This document shows, piece by piece, positions 27,082-35,678 of a stretch of DNA of 64,000 nt (positions within the stretch are counted from its first letter, which is position 1; each line of letters opens with the position of its first letter). Source of the stretch: an uncultured Lachnospiraceae bacterium (GTDB lineage Bacteria > Bacillota > Clostridia > Lachnospirales > Lachnospiraceae); the NCBI GenBank assembly GCA_900542015.1, contig UQLY01000002.1:62001-126000 (forward strand), in the 5' to 3' direction. The translations under genes were made by a program, and so were the position numbers. The notes under the pieces were generated by a model. The model had not been told where the DNA came from and did not search any database. It was given only the letters and a program-made list of their open reading frames with translations.

Positions 27082-29448
27082 TTATTGTAATTCCATCTTA
27101 GCTCGGATTTCTCTAATATTTTCTGCCATCTGAGCTATCATTGAATGATGAACCGTATTGGGAAGTTTGTTAGCCAATTTTACTGTGACTTCACTAATCC
27201 CCACTTCCCCTTCCTTATAAGAAAACAAATTACTTTTTACCACCGATAATGCTTTATTTTTTGCATTTTCAAGATATTTGGCTGTATTATTTCTATTTTC
27301 ATCCCCTTTTCGTAGTTTCTTTATTTCTACCTCAACTACAACATCCTTATTTCGCTGTTTTAGTTCCAGTCGAACACTCTTACCTAACGAATTTGTCTTA
27401 GCTATTACAACTCGTCCATATTCCAAAATTTCTAAATCATGATTACCAATGCATGAAGCCAATTCTCTAAGTAATAATGGATGAGTATTTACTATTTCAT
27501 CCGAAAGAACCATATCCAACGCTATGCTAACATTTGCTATATATGCTTCTAATGATAACCGCTTTGATGGCTCTTGCAAAGTGGTTTTAACTATTGTTTC
27601 AGCAAGAAATGCTGCCAAACATTTCCATTCTGTTTTATAATTATTTCTAATATCATTTATAAGTTCTGTTTCAAAATGAGAAAAACGGTGTTGATATGGC
27701 GCTGGATTTTTCCCTGTAAGGACATAATAGGAAATCATACCTATGCTATACACATCAACAGCAGTATTTCTTGTAAAATTCTCATTTTCTTCTACCTGTT
27801 CTGGTGCCATAAAACCTTGTGACATTGCGCCTAATGCTACTGTTAATTCTGTTGCACCTTTATGCCATGATAAATCAAAATCCAGAATCACTACTTTGAG
27901 TTCAGTAGCTTCATCCTCATAATAAAAGTCTTTTAACATAATATTTTCTGGTTTTAGGTCGCGATGCAATATACACTCTTTCAAATTATGTGATTTATGT
28001 ATAATCTCTGCAATCATCTTCAAAACTTCTATTTTTTTATGAAGTGAACGAAGTATTTGCTTATCAACCGCATCTCGAAGTGTATATCCTTCTACAAAAT
28101 CCATGACAATACAAGCTGGTACTTCATAAGAAAAATGTATTTTTACCATACCCTCAACATCATGCTCTTTTAACATCTTCATAGAACGAATACCACGTCT
28201 AAAACAACTTAAATACTTTACTTTATCCTTTACTTCAGGGAGCAAAATTTTTATAGCAAATTTCTCTCCTTTTTCATTATAAGCCTCATATACATTTCCA
28301 AATGCCCCTCTCCCAATTGCCTTTTCCAAGAAAAAACCATGAAGCTTTTTACCTGTATCCGTTCCCGGATCAATAAACCAAGCTATATGAAGTTGCGCTG
28401 AATATTTCTTATAAAATTCCTGTAATTGTTCTATTTGATCATTAGTTGGTACTACATCTACTGGCAATATATTAGCAATATTTCCATTCAAAATCTCTCT
28501 TAATTTATCTAGTCCAATACTTAGACAATTTTCATATTGTGGTATATCTTGCGGCAAATATTTTTTCCCTTGATATACTGCAGGATATTCAACATCTTTC
28601 GGAATATATGAATGCATTGCCCTAAGCATTTTATTAATATCAGAATGTTCTTTATCTTCTGGATCATATGATATACAACTGATCCCATATTCTCCAAGCT
28701 TTCGAACATCATTAGATGAAATATTTGCACCAATATAATAATTATCATTTCCCGAAATTACATCTCCAATTGAGATTTCATTGAGTAATGACAAAAAACT
28801 AAACTCCCGTGGATTAAAACCAACAATTACTAGATTTTTTCCATTTAATAACGTAGTAAATATATTTTTTATTTCCCTATCTTTATAAACTGCTTTCCTT
28901 TCTTCTTCAGTAAACACCCATGAAGACGGATCACTAATCTCTCCATGAGGGAAAAAAACAAACTTTTCATTACTTACAGGGAAATGTTTAAATTTAACAA
29001 ACTCTTTTCCTGTTGCAAAATCAACTGAGGTTTTATGTACACTTGAATATGCATTTAAAATAAGTTTATCTATGTTAAAAGTTATAACCCCACAAACGTC
29101 CAGCTCCCAAATTAATTTATAATTAGTTGGAATTACACGTTTTTTATCTGTCAATTGTTCCTTGATATACTTATTATACTCATTTGATGGCAGACTACAT
29201 TTTAGTTCCGAAAAAATATCCCACAAATTATCTAGTTTTCTTAATTGTTCAGCCTTACCCTTAACGCTATCATCAATATGTTGCAACAGATGTTCATAAT
29301 AATTAATCATGCCTGTTGCGAGTTCTGTCCAAGAAGGCATACCCGAAGGCTGAGACATTCCAGCTCCTACAATAAAAATAAAACTTTGTGGATCTTCTTT
29401 AATCTTTTTAGTTAAACGTAGTAAATTTTCGTCTTTTGTATCATACAT
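27082..29448 (-). CDS. SIR2-like domain fused to a Ser/Thr protein kinase
   Basis: 788 residues from the ATG at 29448, seven bases after GAGGG (an ATG at 29466 adds six; residue numbers here count from that one). Residues about 10-300 form a SIR2-like domain: FIVGAGMSQPSG (GAGxS NAD loop at 34-38), TFNIDKLI (N131, D133), FPHGEISDP (H174) and LVIVGFNPREF. About 378-650 is an Hanks-type kinase: GRGAFGNVYEA, FAIKI (K406), HRDLKPEN (D503, N508), DFD at 529-531 in place of DFG, and APE. The C-terminal ~140 residues are unassigned. Catalytic residues of both domains look intact. SIR2-like domains in phage defence destroy NAD; here a kinase could sense or control this. It follows AbiL/RloAB-like genes and is unrelated to polysaccharide synthesis. 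The AT-rich codon use differs from the neighbours, suggesting transfer. Confidence 0.85.
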   Translation of the reverse strand: MYDTKDENLLRLTKKIKEDPQSFIFIVGAGMSQPSGMPSWTELATGMINYYEHLLQHIDDSVKGKAEQLRKLDNLWDIFSELKCSLPSNEYNKYIKEQLTDKKRVIPTNYKLIWELDVCGVITFNIDKLILNAYSSVHKTSVDFATGKEFVKFKHFPVSNEKFVFFPHGEISDPSSWVFTEEERKAVYKDREIKNIFTTLLNGKNLVIVGFNPREFSFLSLLNEISIGDVISGNDNYYIGANISSNDVRKLGEYGISCISYDPEDKEHSDINKMLRAMHSYIPKDVEYPAVYQGKKYLPQDIPQYENCLSIGLDKLREILNGNIANILPVDVVPTNDQIEQLQEFYKKYSAQLHIAWFIDPGTDTGKKLHGFFLEKAIGRGAFGNVYEAYNEKGEKFAIKILLPEVKDKVKYLSCFRRGIRSMKMLKEHDVEGMVKIHFSYEVPACIVMDFVEGYTLRDAVDKQILRSLHKKIEVLKMIAEIIHKSHNLKECILHRDLKPENIMLKDFYYEDEATELKVVILDFDLSWHKGATELTVALGAMSQGFMAPEQVEENENFTRNTAVDVYSIGMISYYVLTGKNPAPYQHRFSHFETELINDIRNNYKTEWKCLAAFLAETIVKTTLQEPSKRLSLEAYIANVSIALDMVLSDEIVNTHPLLLRELASCIGNHDLEILEYGRVVIAKTNSLGKSVRLELKQRNKDVVVEVEIKKLRKGDENRNNTAKYLENAKNKALSVVKSNLFSYKEGEVGISEVTVKLANKLPNTVHHSMIAQMAENIREIRAKMELQ

Positions 29449-29640
29449 CTTTTTTCCCTCACACATTCGTTATTTTAACCAAACCAGTTTATAGCAACTT
29501 TTCCACACTTATATTTTATACTGCAAAAACATCTAAACGAAATGCCTCTTCCCAAACACCATCCATGTTTATCAATTCGTACTCCATATGTAGCTAAAGC
29601 ATTTCTATCAACATATAATAAAAATACCTCAAAAATCTCT

Positions 29641-30312
29641 TCAGCGATATTTGTATAACTTTTTCTGTATCTCTTCCACCAATCGCTGTACCATACTCGC
29701 AGGGCACATTTCCGATGGTTTCTCTTTTCCATCCTCCTTACATTTCTTGTAACACCGCTCTGCTATCCGAAAAGCCTTTTCTTCATCCCCATACTTCACA
29801 AGTTTTCTATAAATCTCTCTATCTTTCTTCAAATATTTCTGTCCCGTAACCTTCTCAAATTTTTCTGCAAACCGATTACAGCATATATATGACTCCCTAA
29901 TTACAGGCATCTCTCCAAAATATGAATACAACCAGATTTCAAAGCACGGATTCGACCAGCCAGTATTTATACTATTTTTTTCTGCGGTTCGTATAATTTC
30001 ATCAAAATCCTTTATCTGGTCCCTATCAAAAACAATCCACGGAATACGGTACTGCGATTCTGCATCGGTAAGTTCCACAGCCCGCTTCACCAGCTCTACC
30101 GTTTTTGCCTTTTCCACTTTTATTACTAATCGGTCTTTTAGTTCAACGGGAATGCTATCTCGCAATCCCTCAAAGTAATTTTTCTCCGTTTATTCCGTAT
30201 CCGTCACAATCAGGTAATATCCCAATTCCGGTATTCTTGTCCCTACCCGTTTATTCCGATCCTTTCTTTTTCCGGCTCTACGTTCACTGGGTCTCCCTCC
30301 TTTATTCACCAT
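29641..30312 (-). pseudogene. RloB/AbiLii-like protein with an in-frame stop
   Basis: A 223-codon frame from the ATG at 30312 (GGGGAGG seven bases upstream) to 29641. It starts with a basic region (GGRPSERRAGKRKDRNKR), then the RloB signature YYLIVTDTE, interrupted by TAA at 30190-30192 (codon 41), then TEKNYFEGLRDSIP. One base change (GAA or CAA or AAA to TAA) explains the stop. Later motifs are WIVFDRDQ (acidic Toprim-like Asp pair), SNPCFEIWLY and the C-terminal helix. Family members work with an AAA ATPase (RloA, AbiLi) and carry a Toprim-like nuclease fold. A TTG at 30165 after the stop could give a truncated protein. The start overlaps the ATPase gene stop. Confidence 0.8.
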
Positions 30313-31597
30313 CCATAGTCCTCCCCGTCAGCATCCTCATAGGCTTCAATGCAGGAATAGCTCCATAATTACCTGTCAGATACTTCTTAGACAACGGCTC
30401 ATCTCTACGAACCTTGTTACCTTCTTCATCCCTAAAGTCTGCCAAAGAGTACAATTCAGAAACCCCGTCTTTATTTTTGTTTACCAGCCAAATTTCATCC
30501 CGCCGAAGCAATTCATTAGAAAACTGCCAAATATCATGAGTTGTAAAAATTAACTGTGCATTCTGTGTATTGATTTCTGGTGACAAAAATGTCAATATGA
30601 TATTCCTTACTAATAACGGATGCAGCCTGGCATTCAACTCGTCAATGAACAACGTCCCCCCATTATCTAATACATCCTTTAAAGAAGGATAGAGCGCAAA
30701 CATTTTTAATGTACCGCTTGACTCCATTTTTAACGGAATCGCTGCCATCTTCTGACTGTCTATCATTTTATGAAGAGCATCAATTTTGTAACTCTTATTA
30801 GTATCCTTTTCAGATTCCTGTGGCAATTCTTCCACATTAAAGCCCTTTATTGCTTCATCAAAAGACGCAAAATACTTTACCACATTCCTCTGTACTTCCT
30901 TGCTGTCTACGAAACTCTCGGGAAGCACTCTTGAACGGAAAAAGTTTTCTGCCGGATCACCAAAATCCAGAACACCATTATTTAAAAACCAATCTCTAAC
31001 CTTTTTCAATTTGGCAACCCGAAGTTTGGTTCCAAGAGAAACAATAAGCGTCTCTTTATTTAAAGATGCTTTGATATTCTCCACATGGTTTTTGGAAAAG
31101 CCATTCATTTCCAGCTCTTCACCCTTTTTCCGATAAAAAATCGTCCTGTAATTGTCTCTTGCAGTCTTAGCCTTGGAATACAGCCATTCCTCTACAACTT
31201 CATCCCTTCTCAGCGAAAATCCATATTGATATATCCGTCCACTGTTCTCTGCGTTATCCACATAAAACACCTCGAAAGTAGTTTCCTCATCACAACTTTT
31301 TTCATCAAATAAAAATGGAGTGACTTTCATGTAATTGTTTTCTATTTTTCGGCGATTGTCCTCTTCACCGCCAAAATTGAAGGAATCTGCCACATAATAA
31401 GTCATATAACCAAAAGCATCATATACATTAGACTTTCCGCTTGCATTAGCGCCATAAATTGCCGCTACTTTTAACAACTTGTCATTTGCAATATCCACAA
31501 CATGGCTTTCATGCTCTGTTATTTTTGTTGCTGACAAATCAAGCGATACTTCATCCCGAAAAGATTTAAAATTTTTAAAATTAAACTGTATCAGCAT
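30302..31597 (-). CDS. AAA-family ATPase, RloA/AbiLi-like
   Basis: 431 residues with the ABC/SMC-type ATPase layout of the AAA_15 group: LIQFNFKNFKSFRDE at the N-terminus, Walker A GANASGKSN (49-57), Walker B TLFIDELNARLHP in the last third, and LIFTTHD for the switch His. Such ATPases pair with RloB-type nucleases in AbiL/RloAB, an abortive-infection module. The adjoining rloB-like gene has an in-frame stop, so the pair may be inactive or under selection against toxicity. AAGGAG is 11 bases before the ATG, and a promoter with TATAAT lies upstream. Confidence 0.85.
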   Translation of the reverse strand: MLIQFNFKNFKSFRDEVSLDLSATKITEHESHVVDIANDKLLKVAAIYGANASGKSNVYDAFGYMTYYVADSFNFGGEEDNRRKIENNYMKVTPFLFDEKSCDEETTFEVFYVDNAENSGRIYQYGFSLRRDEVVEEWLYSKAKTARDNYRTIFYRKKGEELEMNGFSKNHVENIKASLNKETLIVSLGTKLRVAKLKKVRDWFLNNGVLDFGDPAENFFRSRVLPESFVDSKEVQRNVVKYFASFDEAIKGFNVEELPQESEKDTNKSYKIDALHKMIDSQKMAAIPLKMESSGTLKMFALYPSLKDVLDNGGTLFIDELNARLHPLLVRNIILTFLSPEINTQNAQLIFTTHDIWQFSNELLRRDEIWLVNKNKDGVSELYSLADFRDEEGNKVRRDEPLSKKYLTGNYGAIPALKPMRMLTGRTMDGE

Positions 31598-31646
31598 AAT
31601 TCTCTATACTCCTTATTCTACTTTTCTATAGAATCTTTTTATTTTT

Positions 31647-31674
31647 ATTATATCCAATACAGTCAAAAAATCAA
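31647..31674 (-). promoter_or_regulatory. Promoter of the RloA-like/RloB-like/SIR2-kinase operon
   Basis: TTGATT (31669-31674), 16-base spacer, TATAAT (31647-31652), 50 bases before the ATG at 31597. The -35 box lies inside the inverted repeat at 31665-31716, a layout suited to repressor control. Confidence 0.65.
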
Positions 31675-31716
31675 CTCGTATTTTACGCAAATTGTAAAAT
31701 TAGACGTTGATTTTTT
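31665..31716. repeat. Nested inverted repeat over the -35 region
   Basis: Outer arms AAAAAATCAAC (31665-31675) and GTTGATTTTTT (31706-31716) are perfect 11-base complements; inner arms TTTTAC (31681-31686) and GTAAAA (31694-31699) nest inside. A third AAAATCAAC is at 31753-31761. It may be an operator of the defence operon, or a weak AT-rich terminator for the operon ending at 31909. The remaining 31717-31908 shows AT-rich DNA, two TGTTATCG/ATGTTATCG boxes and no gene. Confidence 0.65.
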
Positions 31717-31908
31717 ACAGAATTCATTTCTATTTTTAAAATACTTATCTACAAAATCAACAAAACCATTTGACCGTTTTTCAATCTTGTGTTATCGTTT
31801 TGTTTTCAGCATCACATCTTACTGCAATATTTACAAGTATCGTTAAATGTTATCGAAGATATGAATACTCTCCTTCAAAAGGCAATAATTAATCATTTAA
31901 TACTATAT

Positions 31909-32727
31909 CTATTCTTCTAACATATGCAGTTCCTCTTTATTTAAAGTATCATCCCGGTAAATCAAATATCCCTTTACACAATCCACCAATTCATAACCGT
32001 ATTCTTCGGGATCTTCCGTCTGCGGTTTCTCTTCTTGCAATACGATATAATCGCACAAGCCTTCTTTTGCATACAAAGTGATCCCTTGTATATTCAATTC
32101 CTCTTCCTGCATCAGCCTCTGAACCGTAGATGATGCGAGATTGCTTTCGATATTCCGCCCGTACAACATTTTTACAGCCCCGTCGTATTGCCGGATATAG
32201 GGCGATAACGTTGCAGGTACCGCAATTTTCACATCGGACAGACTCCTCCCGTCAGATTCGCAGTCCTCCCTGATCGCATCGGTTACTTCTATAACGCCTT
32301 CCGGCAGTTTATATACGTTCGATGCAGTCTGAAAATTATCTTCCGTAAACATATAATTTCCCGTCAAAATCAGGATTCCGACCAGAAGCAGCGCCATTAC
32401 CGTCCCTGCTTTCTTCGATTTCTTATCAGCTCTTTGTATACATTCGCAGCCGGCTCCCGCGACAATTACCGCTACCTGTACCAGCCAGAAAAGTCTTACG
32501 TATCTGTTTTCCGCCAATAAACCCGTGTTGACAAAAACAAGGATGGACACCGGGTTAAAGATAAAAATCAATTCAACCAAGACAGGATACAAGATATAAC
32601 TCCGGAACCGCTCGTTTTTGGATATCATCAACAGAATGATCATAATGATAAAATAAAAAGCGATTTCCGTTCCGCCGTCCCGATACAGATCATAAATCAG
32701 CTTCACTTTTTCCAAATAATTTTGCAT
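31909..32727 (-). CDS. Membrane protein with extracytoplasmic tail (DUF6077-like, second part)
   Basis: 272 residues: about four membrane helices in the first 120 and a soluble ~150-residue tail rich in acidic residues. It begins four bases after the preceding membrane gene. Layout and size match the 22.4-23.1 kb protein. It is the last gene of the 20-kb operon from pglF. No catalytic motif is visible, and function is unknown. Confidence 0.6.
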   Translation of the reverse strand: MQNYLEKVKLIYDLYRDGGTEIAFYFIIMIILLMISKNERFRSYILYPVLVELIFIFNPVSILVFVNTGLLAENRYVRLFWLVQVAVIVAGAGCECIQRADKKSKKAGTVMALLLVGILILTGNYMFTEDNFQTASNVYKLPEGVIEVTDAIREDCESDGRSLSDVKIAVPATLSPYIRQYDGAVKMLYGRNIESNLASSTVQRLMQEEELNIQGITLYAKEGLCDYIVLQEEKPQTEDPEEYGYELVDCVKGYLIYRDDTLNKEELHMLEE

Positions 32728-32731
32728 TCTA

Positions 32732-33778
32732 TTACCTCAGTACAAAATAAAAAATTCCAAACTGCACCACGCATGGAAGGATACAAAGGACCGTATAAAA
32801 CATCTGCTTTATTTTTTTATACCGGAGTGCTGCAACAAAAGACATGGATGCAAGCAGTACCGGCAGTAAAAATACCCCCATGGAAGATACCATCGTTCCC
32901 GCAACCACACATAAAAACAGGGCGATCCAATTCTTCCGGTTTTCATATTCCGTAACCTGCATGAACAGATAAATCGTTAAGGGGATCATAATATTGCATA
33001 AAGTCGCTTTTCCCTGCCATATCCTGACCAGGAGAAACGTTGAGGCGGATCTGACCGAATAATTGCCGAACAACTGAAACAGGGCGATAAAAAACATCAT
33101 TTGCCCAGCCTGTTTCTCATTCCCGTGAAATACCATATGGGCAATCAGACGATATACCATATAAGACAGCGCTATCAAAACAACCGGCATAATCGTGTGC
33201 ATCAATATGGTCGGATGTATCCCCGTCAGTCTGCCTAACATCGCATAAAATATCGGATAGGGCGAAAGCGTATAATCACTGGGAAAAGCGCTCATCCATT
33301 CTCCCGTATACGGATAAATCCGGTTAATGGTATCCGTCGCATAGGAGGCAACCGCCGTTCCCGCGTACCAGGCATCATCATCATCAATGTGCATCTGCAA
33401 CGCCACATAAATGATCTGGAACAGAATCAGAACAAGCGTTCCGACTTCCCATCCGCTGATTTTCCTTTTCAAATGAAAAGAAAACCGAAACATTTTTCCG
33501 TTCTTTTCCTTCCGGAAACGATGTATGCCTCCCGCCAGCGCTAGCGCAATACAACTTCCCGCCCACAGCCACGTCACAAGGGTCAGGCTTCCCTTCATAA
33601 AAGTTACCGGCACCGTAATCAGCTCAAATATGGCAAATACAACCACAATTCCCAGCGCATAATGCTCAAAAACATCCGCTTTCGTTTGCGCCTCTGAATC
33701 CCCCGGAAACAAAAACGCCCCCAACGCAAACGGAAGCAAAATTATCCAGAACAACAATAAAATTATTCCCAGTATCAT
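32732..33778 (-). CDS. Multi-pass membrane protein (DUF6077-like, first part)
   Basis: 348 residues with about nine membrane helices. After the fourth there is an acidic HIDDDDAWYAG motif, of the kind that in GT-C-fold enzymes sits in the first outer loop, followed by YTLSPYPIFYAML. This hints at a GT-C-like membrane transferase, which is only inference. Overlaps the glycosyltransferase upstream by ATGA. Partner of the following 272-residue gene. Confidence 0.65.
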   Translation of the reverse strand: MILGIILLLFWIILLPFALGAFLFPGDSEAQTKADVFEHYALGIVVVFAIFELITVPVTFMKGSLTLVTWLWAGSCIALALAGGIHRFRKEKNGKMFRFSFHLKRKISGWEVGTLVLILFQIIYVALQMHIDDDDAWYAGTAVASYATDTINRIYPYTGEWMSAFPSDYTLSPYPIFYAMLGRLTGIHPTILMHTIMPVVLIALSYMVYRLIAHMVFHGNEKQAGQMMFFIALFQLFGNYSVRSASTFLLVRIWQGKATLCNIMIPLTIYLFMQVTEYENRKNWIALFLCVVAGTMVSSMGVFLLPVLLASMSFVAALRYKKIKQMFYTVLCILPCVVQFGIFYFVLR

Positions 33779-34674
33779 ACAGTCCTCTCTCTTAACACCC
33801 TTTTTAGCGCTTTAAAGCATTCTTTCCTATATCGTCCGTAACCTTTGCTCCTTACCCTGCCCAAAAGCACCTTCAGGGTCATTCTTAAAGTCATAATCAG
33901 ATAAATAAAAACAAGCCCGCAGTCTGATGTCTGCTCATAGTGCTTCCAATAATAGAGCCCGCTTTTGAGCACTTCCGCATCCACAAACAAAGTACCCTTT
34001 TCCGTGCTTGCCCCATGGTTATGAATAACCGTGATCCGATTATCAAACATAATATCATATCCGGCTTCCACCGCCCTTGCAGAGAAAATACTCTCCTCAT
34101 TATATAGAAATATGTTTTCATCAAAGTATCCCATTTTTGCAAACAATTTCACATTGACGATAAAGCATCCTCCTGAAACCATGTATACCTTTCTAAGCCG
34201 CGCCTCTTTCTCTGTTACCAACAGTTTTTGAGAAGATTTCAGGCGCAGATACTGCAGCATACTCTGTCTTCCCTTCCATGGCAGGGACATGGCTTCCCCG
34301 TTGGGATTCAACACTCCGGGCGCAGCCTGCACCGTATTCGGATACTTCTTCATAATCCGATATAATCCGTCGATACAACCCTCCCCGAAAATAATATCGC
34401 TGTTGGATACCACCGCATACTCTATCCCATCCGCTTCACATGCCTTAATCCCCGCATTATTTCCTTTGGAAAACCCGCCATTGTCGGACGTCTGCATACA
34501 TACGATCTCTTTCCGGTCCCGATACAGTTCCTGCAGCCTCTGAAAGGAATCATTGGGCGAATGATTGTCTACAATATAAATTTTAAACGGTTCTTTGACC
34601 GTTTCATAAATACTCTGCACACATTTTTCCGTTTCCTGCCATACTTTATAATTCAATATTACAATTCCTACCAT
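33775..34674 (-). CDS. GT2 glycosyltransferase (rhamnosyltransferase-like)
   Basis: 299 residues: VGIVILNYKVW, YIVDNHSPND, GGFSKGNNAGI and VSNSDIIF (the metal-site SNSD), then YNEESIF acidic region. This resembles WbbL-type enzymes transferring deoxyhexoses. A hydrophobic C-terminal stretch (FIYLIMTLRMTLKVLLG) may anchor it. It lies 50 bases after the frameshifted SGNH gene. Confidence 0.85.
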   Translation of the reverse strand: MVGIVILNYKVWQETEKCVQSIYETVKEPFKIYIVDNHSPNDSFQRLQELYRDRKEIVCMQTSDNGGFSKGNNAGIKACEADGIEYAVVSNSDIIFGEGCIDGLYRIMKKYPNTVQAAPGVLNPNGEAMSLPWKGRQSMLQYLRLKSSQKLLVTEKEARLRKVYMVSGGCFIVNVKLFAKMGYFDENIFLYNEESIFSARAVEAGYDIMFDNRITVIHNHGASTEKGTLFVDAEVLKSGLYYWKHYEQTSDCGLVFIYLIMTLRMTLKVLLGRVRSKGYGRYRKECFKALKRVLRERTV

Positions 34675-34724
34675 TGTTTCTCCCTAAAATCCGTTTTTGC
34701 TGGCGACGCAAAAGCAATCCCGCC

Positions 34725-35661
34725 TTATTCCACAAAATTTTGCCATAACATTCCCGTAAATTTCTTTGCGCCCGTTTTATTTAAATGATCACTGTTCATA
34801 AACAGCTCATAATTTTCACTAAAATCATCGTCCCCAGAATAATCATAATATTCCACCCCATATTTCATACTGACACGGCTTATCGTTTCCGTAAAGTAGT
34901 TTTTAAATTCTTCCGGGACTCTTTGGTTATATTCCTGCAAATAAGGCGTCGTTATCATGACCGCTTTGATACCCCGCTCCCAGCAAAATATAATAATATC
35001 CTCCAACGCATTCAGTTCCTCTTCCCGAAACGACCATGTCCCGTCCTTCTCATAAGCGCCAATGTGCCTTAAAACCGCATTCTCCGCATTCTGCACCGCT
35101 TCGTCTGCATTTGCCACTCTCTCCCAATCCAGTTCAAACTGATTGACATCACTGGGTTTTTTGGTCAAAATGCCGATCAGCGCTTCATTACTGCTTAGAA
35201 CCGGAAAGTACCGCACACGGATATCTGTTGACAAATCATATTGTTTGATATACCGCGGATCTAAAAACTTATAATACCTGGCATTTTTTGCCTCAAAATT
35301 GTCGTTATTCTCCTCATCTTCAAGCAGGGAGAAGTACGAAATAACGATAAAGCACACCCCCCCCTGGCGTTAATTTTTCTTCATATTGCTGCAGCAGACG
35401 GTAATCATAAGACAGGGTCTGCGAATTCATGCCAAAATTAAAACATTCTCCTTCCGATTCTAAGCCTTCGTAACAAAAACTGCATAACCCGTGAGAGCTC
35501 CCCAGATTAAATACACAAATATTATCCGGGACGTCCTGAAACTTATCCGTATAATCAGGGGGCAGGGTTCTCTTATACTGATAGTTTAACGCCACGAGCA
35601 TAATCAATAATACTGCACAATATATACCTATCTTCTTTAAAAATCTGCCCATTTCGGTCAT
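34725..35661 (-). pseudogene. SGNH-fold membrane-anchored protein, frameshifted at a G8 tract
   Basis: Two overlapping frames code one protein. The first (35661 to about 35357) has a membrane anchor at 10-27, then VFNLGSSHGLC with the nucleophile Ser of SGNH hydrolases. It runs into a tract of eight G (35357-35364) and ends soon after in the wrong frame. The second frame continues as VCFIVISYFSLLED and ends with NSDHLNKTGAKKF, the Asp/His block. With seven G the gene would code 311 residues. DltD/AlgX-like SGNH proteins add or remove O-acyl groups on polymers. The tract is of phase-variation type; a sequencing error is also possible. Confidence 0.8.
35357..35364. repeat. Homopolymer of eight C (G8 on the coding strand)
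   Basis: Eight C on the plus strand at the exact point where the SGNH gene changes frame. Loss of one restores the frame. No other single-base tract of this length in G or C was noticed in the window. Confidence 0.85.
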
Positions 35662-35678
35662 ATCTCTTTTATCCCTCG

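Noticed and set aside
29475..29732. 85-codon minus-strand frame overlapping the end of the RloB-like gene
   Set aside because: Most of its first half is the RloB-like gene in another frame; the rest (DRNALATYGVRIDKHG) is mildly protein-like, but there is no start signal or recognised family.
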